Source: JBGTSJ01 sp041940305 (lineage in GTDB: Bacteria; Planctomycetota; Planctomycetia; Planctomycetales; Planctomycetaceae). From it: a stretch of DNA of 64,000 bases. Location: assembly GCA_041940305.1 (NCBI GenBank), contig JBGTSJ010000010.1, forward strand, positions 124,001 to 188,000, given 5' to 3'. The position numbers were made by a program, and so were the translations under genes. A model generated the notes under the pieces. The model saw only the letters and a program-made list of their open reading frames with translations. It made no database searches and was not told the origin of the DNA. Shown piece after piece: positions 1 to 7,951 of this stretch; the stretch's first letter is position 1, and each line of letters starts with the position of its first letter.

Positions 1-1199
1 TTGAAGCCGCGGTGCACCGCCTTCAGGGCCGCATCGCATTTGTCGCGGGCCACCAGCACCGAGATCTTGATCTCGCTCGTCGTAATCATCTCCAGATTGA
101 CGCCGGCCTCGGCAAGCGATTGGAACATCTGCGCCGCCACGCCGGAGTGCGTTCGCATTCCCGCTCCAATGACCGAGACTTTCGCCACGTTCGTCCCGCT
201 CCGGACACGGCCGGCCCCGAGTTCGTCGATCGCGCGCTGCGCGGCTGTCAGCGTGTCGGCGAGGTCCGACTCGGGAACCGTAAACGAGACCTCAGCCGCC
301 CCGCCGGCGCCGACGTTCTGCACCACCATGTCGATCGGAATCTTCCTCTCCGCCATCCGCGAGAAGATCAGGCTCATCACGCCCGGGCGATCCGGAATGT
401 CGCACAAACTCACGCGAGCTTCGGCCCGCAGCAGCGCCAGGCCGGTCACCACCCGCGGGGCTTCCTCCCCTTCCGGTGCGATGAGCGTTCCAGCCGCGTC
501 GGCATAGGCCGGCTTCACGCGCAGCGGAACTCGAAACTTCTTCGCAAACTCGATCGAACGCGAGTGCATCACGCCGGCGCCGAGACTCGCCATCTCCAGC
601 ATTTCGTCGTACGAAATCCGTGGAATCAGACGCGCCGCCGGCACTACCCGCGGATCGGTCGTGTACACCCCGTCCACGTCGGTGTAAATCTCGCACTCAT
701 CCGCCTGCAGCGCGGCGGCCAGCGCCGTGGCGGTCGTATCGCTGCCGCCGCGGCCCAGAGTGGTGATGTTCCCTTCGTCATCCACTCCCTGGAAACCGCA
801 CGCGATCACGATCCGCCCATCGTCCAGATGACGCCGGATGCGCTCGGTCGAAATACTGCGGATGCGGGCCTTCGTGTGGGATGACTCGGTGACGACGCCG
901 ATCTGGCCTCCCGTCATGCTGATCGCCGGCTCCCCCAGTGTTTCGATCGCCATGGCCACCAGCGCCACCGACTCCTGCTCGCCGGTCGCCAGCAGCATAT
1001 CCATCTCTCGAGGCTGCGGCTGGTCCGTAATCTCCTTCGCCAGCTGGATGAGCTCATCCGTCTTCTTGCCGCGGGCGGAGACCACCATCACCACCTGGTG
1101 CCCCGCGCGGCGGGCGTTCACGGCCCGACGCGCTGCCGCCAGAATCTTCGGGGCGGTGGCGACACTGGTTCCACCGAATTTTTGAACAATCAGCGACAC
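1..1199 (-). CDS. lysC: Aspartate kinase, 3' end cut by the window edge
   Basis: This enzyme phosphorylates aspartate, the first step towards lysine, threonine, methionine and diaminopimelate. The minus-strand reading frame opens with a GTG at 1197-1199. The kinase signature KFGGTSV follows within the first 15 residues, then VVVSARGKKTDEL and the substrate-site segment GRGGSDTTA. A region starting near residue 265 (VSLCDIPDRPGVMS) and a second one (VSVIGAGMRTHSGVA) are the paired ACT regulatory domains typical of feedback-controlled aspartate kinases. About 399 codons are inside the window; the family usually ends near 405-410, so only a few codons are missing. It is transcribed away from the rest of the window, and its upstream spacer carries a dispersed repeat. 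The function is secure; whether lysine or threonine inhibits it cannot be read here. Confidence 0.95.
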   Translation of the reverse strand, partial: MSLIVQKFGGTSVATAPKILAAARRAVNARRAGHQVVMVVSARGKKTDELIQLAKEITDQPQPREMDMLLATGEQESVALVAMAIETLGEPAISMTGGQIGVVTESSHTKARIRSISTERIRRHLDDGRIVIACGFQGVDDEGNITTLGRGGSDTTATALAAALQADECEIYTDVDGVYTTDPRVVPAARLIPRISYDEMLEMASLGAGVMHSRSIEFAKKFRVPLRVKPAYADAAGTLIAPEGEEAPRVVTGLALLRAEARVSLCDIPDRPGVMSLIFSRMAERKIPIDMVVQNVGAGGAAEVSFTVPESDLADTLTAAQRAIDELGAGRVRSGTNVAKVSVIGAGMRTHSGVAAQMFQSLAEAGVNLEMITTSEIKISVLVARDKCDAALKAVHRGF

Positions 1200-1302
1200 G
1201 TTTGACCTCTTAAGACAACCGGAGGCGGCCTGAGCCGGCCGCGAAACCAGCCCGGAAAGATACCAAATCCCCCATGCACCGCACATGACCGCGGCGGCCT
1301 GA

Positions 1303-1342
1303 TTGTCGCAGGCACAGTCCGCTGTGCCGTCCGCTGGACTGA
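1303..1342 (+). repeat. Dispersed palindromic repeat A, copy 1
   Basis: The core reads TTGTCGCAGGCACAGTCC, then GCTGTGCCGTCCGCTGGA and CTGA. GGCACAG and CTGTGCC form a hairpin. Near-identical cores occur at 9823-9862 and, on the other strand, 17422-17460; a diverged copy is at 59865-59906. Similarity to the 17.4 kb copy continues downstream (TGCGAACTTCGG versus AGCGAACTTCGG), so the full element may be about 100 bp. The rest of the 1200-1499 spacer shows nothing else recognisable. Confidence 0.75.
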
Positions 1343-1499
1343 CTGCAAATGAACTGCGAACTTCGGAGCCGCCTGCCCATGCACAAAGACCCGTGCTGGC
1401 CTCCCACTCCCGGAACGCCGGTCACGTGCAGTTGCGTTGCCGTTCCGCCGGAAATACGTTGATGGTGGGCCGTCCTCATCCAGTCTGTGAGCCAGAAGC

Positions 1500-3851
1500 A
1501 TGTCCGCTGACCCCGCTCCCACGCCGCCGCCGGAGCGCCCACGGCGGCGGGTCTCCCCGTGGTGGATCATCCTGGGGGGCACGCTGTTCGCAATGCTGCT
1601 GTTCGGGGGATTCGCAGGACTGGCAATAGCGCTTCGCGAAGAACCGCAGCCGTCCCTCGGGCTCGCCTCAGCCCCGATGCCGGACGGCACTCTGCTCGTC
1701 CTCGAAGACATCACCTTCGGCACGCACACGTTCGAGATCGAATTGCCGCCGAGTCCGGGGTTCTCGCTGTTTCCGACCAGGCAGGCCCAGAGCGTAACGG
1801 CTTATGGCGGAATGAACGGCTATGCGATCTGGCTCTCCCGCCGCGACGGCCAGCGGCCCGACCGCTACCTCGACTTCGAGTGGTGGGGGCGTTGCGTCGT
1901 CGTCGATGAGAACGGCTGGGAAGTCGAGGACGACAACCCGGGCCTGCGCGGCTACGGCAACAACGGCAGCACCGGCACCAGCGGCTCGCGGCCGTTGTCG
2001 GTGAACGCCTCCGGAACTCGGTATGAGCGGGTCATCGCTCACAGTTCGCTGCCGCGCGTGCGGCATGCCGGATCGACGTTTCGGCTCAAAGTCTACAACC
2101 TCGACAACGAACTCGTTGCGGAGTTGGACGTCCCCGATCCCGCGCCTCCCGGCCCCATTCCCGAATGGACGCCCTCCCCTCTCCCCGCCACCGCCGATGA
2201 CGGCAACGTCACCCTGCAGCTCAATAACGTCACATCGCAGGTCTATTCCTGGCAGCGGGACCACGGGGTCCAGGAGAACGTGCAGATTAATGTGGCCACA
2301 GAGTTCTTTCAGGACGGCCGGAGTTCGGACGAATGGTATGTGCAATACACCACATTCTCGGACGCACTGGGAAACGAAGCGCAATCATACGGATGCCGCC
2401 TCAGTCCCTTCGAGCCCGCCTGGAAGCTGAACGTCCGGGCGATGAGGAACAAGGACGCAAGGTTTTCCGAGAAGGAAAAGTGGACCGCGTCCCCGCTCGA
2501 TCTTCCCGCAGCCGACACCGGCGTGCTCGTCAGCGAATCCGCCACCGTCGGGAGCACCCTGGCGACCGTGGACGTGGCCGCCATTGGCGGCCTCGGGACG
2601 GTTAAGTACAGCGGTCTGGGAGGAAATCGGACGAACAGCAGCTACGGCGGCATGGCCGGCAGCGAGACCTTCAACATCAATCACGATGCTCCCTACCCCT
2701 ATTCTGGATCGTCTGCGGCGCCAACCACGCAGGTCGTCTGCAACCTGCCGCACCTCGTGCTGAAAGTCGACGGCCTGACCAACAACCAGAACCTGACGCT
2801 GACCGCCGTCGACGACCAGGGACGCGACGTCAAAACGCATGGTCCGCACCAGATCTCCGAGATGCACTTCTTCTTCCTCGAACCTGCCGAGGATGCGAAG
2901 TCAGTGACGCCGGTCGTCGTCGTGCAGGACGGCCGGAACTTCGAATTCCTCATCAAGCCCCCGGAGATCATCCGCCCCTCCAGGCGTCTTCCGGAATCGG
3001 AAGTGATCGAGCGCGTCACGCAGCTCGGCGCCACTCCGCTGCTGTATACGTCAATGCGTACCGACAATGGCGAGCTGATGCTGGCCGCTCCCGGCGAGTC
3101 GACGCTGCTGAACCTTTCAAACGACCCCGCGAAGGACTGCGCCGGATCGTGGTCGCCGGACGGATCGCAGATCGTCTTCGAATCCGAACGGGGCGGGCAG
3201 CACCACTTGTGGATCATCAATGCCGACGGCAGCGACGCCCGACAGCTCACGTCATCACCCTATGCCGACTACTCCCCCGCCTGGTCTCCCACCGGCGATC
3301 GCATCTGCTTCCGCCGCACCACCAATGACCCCAACCAGAACTGGGAACTGTTCCTCATCAACCCCGACGGCACCGGCGAAACGAACATCACCAATCACCC
3401 GGCCAACGACGCCGATCCCACCTGGTCCCCCGATGGCCGGCGGATCGCCTTCACGTCCACTCGCGAGGAATCCTGGTGGGTCTATTCGATGCAGGTCGAC
3501 GGTTCCGATGTGCAGCTCCTCAGCCGAACGTCCAACGGCTACGTCTATCCCGCCTGGTCCCCCGACGGCTCGACAATCGCCTTCACCGGCTGGGTCGACG
3601 GCCATCACGAGATCTTTCTCGTCGACGCCGACGGTCAGAACGAACGGCAACTGACCGACCTCAATGGCGAAAGCAGCCACGCCGCCTGGAGTCCCGACGG
3701 CAGTCTCCTCTGCTTCGAACATCGCCGGGACAGCTTCCCCTGGGGCATGGGCTCGATCTATTCGATTCGCGCCGACGGCTCAGATCTGCAGGAGATCATC
3801 CCGATCGAAGCCTTCCTCGACGGCGGCCGCCCCGCCTGGCGGCCTCAGTAA
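1500..3851 (+). CDS. Membrane-anchored TolB-like beta-propeller protein
   Basis: The 783-residue product has a proline- and arginine-rich cytoplasmic N-terminus and a single membrane segment at about residues 19-45, after which everything should face the periplasm. The middle (about 60-530) is a long beta-rich stretch that I cannot assign. From about residue 545 there are five regularly spaced PD40/TolB-like blades carrying WSPDG or WSPTG followed by an IAF/ICF strand (near 550, 594, 641, 685 and 730). This is the pattern of WD40-like Tol propellers that make protein or ligand contacts. There is no catalytic motif. The gene stands alone, and a palindromic repeat that could stop transcription lies just after the stop. 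A scaffold or sensor role is inference. Confidence 0.85.
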   Translation: MSADPAPTPPPERPRRRVSPWWIILGGTLFAMLLFGGFAGLAIALREEPQPSLGLASAPMPDGTLLVLEDITFGTHTFEIELPPSPGFSLFPTRQAQSVTAYGGMNGYAIWLSRRDGQRPDRYLDFEWWGRCVVVDENGWEVEDDNPGLRGYGNNGSTGTSGSRPLSVNASGTRYERVIAHSSLPRVRHAGSTFRLKVYNLDNELVAELDVPDPAPPGPIPEWTPSPLPATADDGNVTLQLNNVTSQVYSWQRDHGVQENVQINVATEFFQDGRSSDEWYVQYTTFSDALGNEAQSYGCRLSPFEPAWKLNVRAMRNKDARFSEKEKWTASPLDLPAADTGVLVSESATVGSTLATVDVAAIGGLGTVKYSGLGGNRTNSSYGGMAGSETFNINHDAPYPYSGSSAAPTTQVVCNLPHLVLKVDGLTNNQNLTLTAVDDQGRDVKTHGPHQISEMHFFFLEPAEDAKSVTPVVVVQDGRNFEFLIKPPEIIRPSRRLPESEVIERVTQLGATPLLYTSMRTDNGELMLAAPGESTLLNLSNDPAKDCAGSWSPDGSQIVFESERGGQHHLWIINADGSDARQLTSSPYADYSPAWSPTGDRICFRRTTNDPNQNWELFLINPDGTGETNITNHPANDADPTWSPDGRRIAFTSTREESWWVYSMQVDGSDVQLLSRTSNGYVYPAWSPDGSTIAFTGWVDGHHEIFLVDADGQNERQLTDLNGESSHAAWSPDGSLLCFEHRRDSFPWGMGSIYSIRADGSDLQEIIPIEAFLDGGRPAWRPQ

Positions 3852-3856
3852 ACAAC

Positions 3857-3884
3857 ACGAGCGGCGGGGTTCAACCCCGCCGCC
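3857..3884. repeat. Dispersed palindromic repeat B, copy 1
   Basis: CACGA is followed by GCGGCGGGGTT-C-AACCCCGCCGC, an almost uninterrupted GC-rich inverted repeat lying six bases after the stop of the propeller gene. A copy differing by one loop base occurs at 10978-11004, also at the 3' end of a plus-strand gene. There is no T-run, so it may act as a REP-like stem-loop rather than a standard intrinsic terminator. It sits between convergent genes. Confidence 0.75.
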
Positions 3885-3909
3885 CGCTGTTCTCGCAATC
3901 ACGCTGTCG

Positions 3910-4677
3910 CTAAGCCGCACGCCGCTGCTCGAAATTGAGCACCGCGGGCGAAGACTGCTCGCGGCAACCCTCGATGAACGCCTCAAACACCTGCATGTCG
4001 AGGGCCGACGCCGACTGGCTCTCCGGGTGGAATTGCACTCCCAGGCACCACCAGTGGTCGTCGATCGACTCGTACGCTTCCACCACGCCGTCCATCGCCG
4101 TCGCCGAGACGCGGAAGCAGTTCGCCACCTGGTCCACGGCCATGTGATGGTCGCTGTTCACGCGAATCTCCCCGGGACCGTAGATCGCGTCCATCCGCGT
4201 CCCCGGCACCATCTCGATCACGTGCCGCAGACAGTCCTCCACCGGGTCGCGGTGATGCAGCGCCTTCAACACGTCCTCGGGGACATGCTGGAACAGCGTC
4301 CCGCCGCAGATCACGTTGAGCGTCTGCATGCCGCCGCCGATCGCGAGCGTGGGGATCTTCTTCTCGAACGCCATGCGGGCCAGCCGGCGGTCGAAGTCTT
4401 CCCGGCGCGTCGGCATCGCCCGCGTCGCCGGATGCTTCTCGAATCCCAGCCGCACCGGCTCCAGATCCAGCTTGCAGCCAGTCAGCACCAGACCGTCCAC
4501 GTTGTGCAGCAGCCGCTCCAGGTCGTCGTCCTCGGCCAGCGGCGGCAGAATGAACGGAACCCCTCCGGACGAAGTGACGCTGTCATAGTAGCCGGTGTCG
4601 ATCCACGTGAACGGGATCGAATCCTTGCGTGCGGGACGGAAGTCGGCATTGATTCCAATGATCGGCTTCGTGCTCAT
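3910..4677 (-). CDS. Peptidase C26 / class I glutamine amidotransferase-fold protein lacking the nucleophile Cys
   Basis: The 255 residues follow the PuuD-like gamma-glutamyl-GABA hydrolase fold throughout: an N-terminal GINADFR strand, the VDGLVLTG segment near residue 58, the nucleophile-elbow region, and the C-terminal GVQFHPES that carries the family His and Glu. At the elbow, where relatives read GICRGMQ, this protein reads AIGGGMQ, so residue 114 is Gly (codon GGC) instead of the catalytic Cys. The following NVICGGTLFQH matches the family well, which argues against misalignment. A good Shine-Dalgarno sequence (GGAGGATGACCG) precedes the ATG. Hydrolysis of gamma-glutamyl amides by the usual thiol mechanism is therefore unlikely; a binding or regulatory role, or an unusual mechanism, is inference. 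Confidence 0.88.
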   Translation of the reverse strand: MSTKPIIGINADFRPARKDSIPFTWIDTGYYDSVTSSGGVPFILPPLAEDDDLERLLHNVDGLVLTGCKLDLEPVRLGFEKHPATRAMPTRREDFDRRLARMAFEKKIPTLAIGGGMQTLNVICGGTLFQHVPEDVLKALHHRDPVEDCLRHVIEMVPGTRMDAIYGPGEIRVNSDHHMAVDQVANCFRVSATAMDGVVEAYESIDDHWWCLGVQFHPESQSASALDMQVFEAFIEGCREQSSPAVLNFEQRRAA

Positions 4678-5227
4678 CGGTCATCCTCCATGAAAGTAGC
4701 GGGTGGGTCGCAGCAGACGCCGTTACGGGCGGCGTCCGCAATCAGAGTTTCGTGGCGGCGTGCCGGGAGCGAAGAGCGCACTCCGATCCCCTGCACACTG
4801 TCCGGCGGCAGCCCCAGCGACAGCACGTCGTGGGCTGATGAGCGAGTTGGGCGCGAGCCGTCGCGCCCGGCCGCTTCCGTCCCCGTTTCGGGATTGACGG
4901 AAAGTCGACCACAGGATTCCATTCACCATCATCCGGTCCGATCCATCGGTCCGAGTTCAACGACCGCATCGCTGCCGGCCGCCGAACCGCCGCACGCGAC
5001 CACCTTGGGGAGATCGCATTGCCGCACTCAGCTCTGAATTCTGCCTCGCGGCCGGTCCCGGCTTCCACGCCCGGCAGACCCTGCCGCTCAGCACGGCAGG
5101 CACCATAGGTCCGCCCCGGCGCGTTGTAAAGAAATTACCGGATTTTGTGGATGGCCCCACTCCGATCCCAACCTATTGTGGATCACGTCGCCGTTTCTCC
5201 TCTCCGTCGGCACCCGCGTAGTGAGCA
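4678..5227. other. 550-bp spacer without a convincing gene
   Basis: This spacer separates the divergently transcribed amidotransferase-like gene and tsaE. Open frames here have no family features and overlap each other. I see one small perfect inverted repeat (CCTGCCG at 5080-5086 with CGGCAGG at 5094-5100) and an AT-richer patch at about 5125-5185 that could hold the tsaE promoter, but no convincing -35/-10 pair. Confidence 0.6.
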
Positions 5228-5704
5228 TTGGTCTTGCAATTGATCGTCGAAGCCGCCGATGAAGTCGCCACCCGCCGGCTGGGAGCCGCGCTCGCGGCCG
5301 CCCTCACTACGGCCGACGTCATTGCGCTCAACGGCCCCCTCGGAACAGGCAAAACGCGGCTCGTCCAGGCCGTCGCCCGCGCGCTCGGCTGCGACAACCA
5401 ACTCGTCAACAGCCCGACTTTCGTCCTGATCCACGAATACGACGGAAAGATTCCGCTCTACCACGTCGACGCCTACCGCCTCCGGGACAGCGAGGAATTC
5501 CTCGACATCGGCGGCGATGAGGTCCTCAACGGCGAACGAGCCTGCCTTATCGAATGGGCCGACCGCGTCGCCGACCTCCTGCCGCGCGATCACCTCCGGA
5601 TCGACGGAATGGCGGTCACCGAGATCGCACGTCGCTGGACCCTCACCGCCAACGGACCGCGCTCGCAGGCGCTGCTGGAGAAAATCGTCGGAACCGCCGA
5701 CTGA
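5228..5704 (+). CDS. tsaE: tRNA threonylcarbamoyladenosine biosynthesis ATPase TsaE
   Basis: TsaE is the P-loop ATPase that works with TsaD and TsaB to place N6-threonylcarbamoyl on A37 of tRNAs reading ANN codons. The 158-residue length fits. Walker A is GPLGTGKT at about residues 37-44. It is followed by the family segments SPTFVLIHEY and LYHVDAYRL and by IEWADRV near residue 109, where the family has the Glu-Trp pair. The start is taken as TTG at 5228 because no ATG or GTG gives a full N-terminus in this frame; this start is the weakest part of the call. tsaD and tsaB are not in the window. Confidence 0.92.
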   Translation: MVLQLIVEAADEVATRRLGAALAAALTTADVIALNGPLGTGKTRLVQAVARALGCDNQLVNSPTFVLIHEYDGKIPLYHVDAYRLRDSEEFLDIGGDEVLNGERACLIEWADRVADLLPRDHLRIDGMAVTEIARRWTLTANGPRSQALLEKIVGTAD

Positions 5705-5707
5705 GCC

Positions 5708-6145
5708 TCAATGTCCGCCGGCGTGGTCGTGACCATGATCATGGCCATGCCCGTGATCGTCCGCGTCCGGCTCGACGAAGTGCAGATATCGATCCACGGC
5801 CCCCGACAGCTGTGCCGATCCGCAGAGCAGCATGATCACCAGCAGCCCGGTGACGTACATCGTCTTGCCGACGAAATTGCTCACCTTCAGACCCAGCAAC
5901 GAATGGGCCCCGTCCGGCGGTGGAGCGACAATCCCCCACACCAGCACCATCATCAGTCCAATCAGCACGACGCCGATCCACCCGCCGTCCAGCAGCGTCC
6001 GCCGCAGCTTAATCCAGTTGACGGCCAACAGCCAGAACGCCACCCAGGCAATCAAAGGCCACCAGGGAGCAATCATCGCTCCCAGCGCGGCCAGCACCTC
6101 GACCAGCGCCTCCAGCAGATTGAGCAGGGAATCGAGCAGTTGCAT
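5708..6145 (-). CDS. Small polytopic membrane protein with His-rich tail
   Basis: I do not recognise a named family. The 145-residue product from the ATG at 6143-6145 has about three to four hydrophobic segments (roughly residues 13-30, 33-47, 62-78 and 93-110). It ends in a metal-binding-like tail of alternating Asp, His and Gly (DADDHGHGHDHGHDHAGGH). Such tails are common in transition-metal carriers and their chaperones, so metal handling is possible, but no transporter signature is present. The frame stays open upstream to 6346, but that extension is low-complexity and overlaps a better small ORF on the other strand. It converges on tsaE with three bases between stops. Confidence 0.7.
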   Translation of the reverse strand: MQLLDSLLNLLEALVEVLAALGAMIAPWWPLIAWVAFWLLAVNWIKLRRTLLDGGWIGVVLIGLMMVLVWGIVAPPPDGAHSLLGLKVSNFVGKTMYVTGLLVIMLLCGSAQLSGAVDRYLHFVEPDADDHGHGHDHGHDHAGGH

Positions 6146-6336
6146 GATCAGAGATCCGGAACGCGGGAACACGCAGAAACTATCGACTCCCCCCCGCCAT
6201 CGCCAGTCCGCCGCTCCCCCTGCCCCGTCTGTTCCTGTTTCTGGCAATGACATGGCGTCCGGGAACTCCCCGATCCCCTCCAGCGGCCCGGCCGGCACAA
6301 TCACCTCGACCGCGCCCGAAGCCTGAGCCGCCCCGC

Positions 6337-6444
6337 ATGTTCGCATTCTTCTCCGACCGCCTCGGCTGCCTCGGCTCCATCGCCGTCTCCCTGCTCGGCA
6401 CCCTCCTCCTGCTCGCGCTCACCTGGCTCCTCAGCCGGCTCTAA
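6337..6444 (+). CDS. 35-residue single-pass membrane protein (candidate)
   Basis: An ATG at 6337 opens a 35-codon frame ending in TAA at 6442-6444. The product starts MFAFFSDRLGCLGS and then has one long hydrophobic helix (about residues 13-32) ending in LLSRL. A short amphipathic start, a GCLGS motif and one membrane helix is a layout I have seen in small planctomycetal ORFs, but this is memory, not a search. No clear Shine-Dalgarno sequence precedes it. The frame also extends in phase to 6247 with unconvincing proline- and arginine-rich sequence. Confidence 0.4.
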   Translation: MFAFFSDRLGCLGSIAVSLLGTLLLLALTWLLSRL

Positions 6445-6647
6445 CCGGCACACCGGCCATTCCGCGCGCATCTGTTTAGCCCCGGCCCACCGGGCCGGGC
6501 GCCTGACGCCCACCCCACGGCCGACTCAAGCCGGCGCTCGCCACCCCGTTACTTCCGCTCCCCCACTCGCGGTCTACAATCCGGTACCTGCAAACATCCG
6601 CCCGGCAGCGTCATCCCCGACGACAACCGGGACCGCCCCGACTAACC

Positions 6648-7319
6648 ATGATCGAAGTCCGAGACCTCTCCAAATCGTTTCGCCGCGGCGATACCGAAAT
6701 CCCCGTCCTCCGCGGCCTCACCTGCGACATTCCACAGGGAGTTTTCGCCTTCATCGTCGGGCCGTCCGGCAGCGGCAAGAGCACTCTGCTCTACCTCATC
6801 GGCGCCCTCGACAATCCCACCGCGGGCGAGATCCACGTCTCCGGCCGGAATCTCTCTCACCTCGATCACCGCCAGAAGGACGCCTTCCGCCGCCAGGAGA
6901 TCGGCTTCATCTTTCAGAGCTTCAATCTCCTCAGCAACCTCGACGCCGTCGACAACGTGCTCGTCCCCTATCTTCCCACCGGCGATGGCCCGCGCCGGCG
7001 TGCCGAGGCGGTCGAATTGCTCCGCCGCGTCGGGCTCGGGCACCGGCTCGACCACCGCCCCTCTCACCTCAGCGGCGGGGAACAGCAGCGCGTCGCCATC
7101 GCCCGCGCCCTGCTCAAACGCCCCGCCATCGTCCTCGCCGACGAACCCACCGGCGAACTCGACAGCGAGAACGGCGCCGAGGTCTACCGCTACCTCCGCG
7201 AACTGCAGGCCGACCAGAAGTCCACCGTCATCGCCGTTACCCACGATCGCAGCTACATCCGCGACGACGACCTCGTCCTCGAAATCCGCGACGGCCGCTT
7301 CGTGAATCAAACGACATGA
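6648..7319 (+). CDS. ABC transporter ATP-binding protein, LolD/MacB type
   Basis: The 223-residue protein is a complete ABC ATPase: Walker A GPSGSGKST near residue 39, Q-loop in FIFQSFNLL, signature LSGGEQQR, Walker B with the catalytic Glu in IVLADEPTGELD, and the switch His in AVTHDRSY. The spacing, and the wording of the segment DNPTAGEI, are those of the LolD/MacB/FtsE branch, which drives MacB-like permeases in lipoprotein release or drug and peptide export. No permease is adjacent on either side, so its membrane partner must be encoded elsewhere. The substrate is therefore unknown. Confidence 0.9.
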   Translation: MIEVRDLSKSFRRGDTEIPVLRGLTCDIPQGVFAFIVGPSGSGKSTLLYLIGALDNPTAGEIHVSGRNLSHLDHRQKDAFRRQEIGFIFQSFNLLSNLDAVDNVLVPYLPTGDGPRRRAEAVELLRRVGLGHRLDHRPSHLSGGEQQRVAIARALLKRPAIVLADEPTGELDSENGAEVYRYLRELQADQKSTVIAVTHDRSYIRDDDLVLEIRDGRFVNQTT

Positions 7320-7333
7320 CGTTGAACGAATCT

Positions 7334-7500
7334 CTCGACGCAAAGTCACAAAGACGCGATGACGCGCGAAGATTCCCCTCCGAATCCGATCACGGTTTTC
7401 AGTCCTGAGGGATTGCCGGTATCCGGTTCAATTCGGAATGATTCTGTACGCCTCCAACTTCCCCTTTGCGATCCTTTCGCGCCTTCGCGACTTCGCGTCG
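7334..7500. repeat. Inverted-repeat element C, copy 1 (about 170 bp)
   Basis: The left arm (7334-7366) reads CTCGACGCAAAGTCACAAAG and on into ACGCGATGACGCG. The right arm (7464-7500), read on the minus strand, is CGACGCGAAGTCGCGAAGGC followed by GCGAAAGGATCGCAAAG. The arms share most positions and enclose about 97 bp of unrelated sequence. A second locus with arms of the same GCGAAAGGCGCGAAA type is at 45148-45321. The spacer 7320-7621 holds no gene I can support. Confidence 0.6.
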
Positions 7501-7621
7501 TTCGTCCACTCTCGATCTCCCGCGACGCCAACTGGAAATCAGCCGCCGCCACTGTTATGAACGGGTCTTGATGCGGCGTCGGTGCGCGATCGGCGTCTTA
7601 CAACCGGGAGCATTGACGCCC

Positions 7622-7951
7622 ATGACGAATCTGCGGGAGGACCCTCTCGTCCGCTCCGCCCGGCGCGAAGCATTCATTGTGCTGGCCATCCTCGCTGCGG
7701 CGATGGCCTGGACGCTCGGCTACTGCAGTCAGCACGCCTACAGCGGCGAGCCGGAGGACATCGAACTCATCTTCGGATTCCCGTCGTGGCTGGTGTGGGG
7801 CGTGCTTGTCCCCTGGATCACCTGCTCGGTCGTCTCCATCGCCTTTGCCTTCGGCGTCATGGCCGATGACCCGCTCGGCGAGGCCGCCGAGTCCTGGGAT
7901 CCTGACGCGATCGAGAGCGGCGCCCCTCCGCGGGAGCAGCCGCATGGCTGA
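7622..7951 (+). CDS. Small membrane subunit, YhdT/DUF997-like, of a sodium symporter
   Basis: The 109-residue product has two membrane helices (about residues 16-35 and 53-77). Between them are YCSQHAYSG and IFGFPSWLVWGVLVPW, which match the small DUF997/YhdT proteins that travel with PanF-like sodium/solute symporters. The stop codon overlaps the start of the symporter gene by eight bases (ATGGCTGA), so the two are translationally coupled. The ATG at 7622 is preferred over upstream in-frame starts because those would read through the repeat element. Its exact role in the transporter is not known. Confidence 0.75.
   Translation: MTNLREDPLVRSARREAFIVLAILAAAMAWTLGYCSQHAYSGEPEDIELIFGFPSWLVWGVLVPWITCSVVSIAFAFGVMADDPLGEAAESWDPDAIESGAPPREQPHG

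Noticed and set aside
5711..6250. 179-codon plus-strand frame over the His-rich membrane protein gene
   Set aside because: It is Gln-, His- and Pro-rich without hydrophobic segments. The minus-strand frame gives well-formed membrane helices and a His-rich tail.
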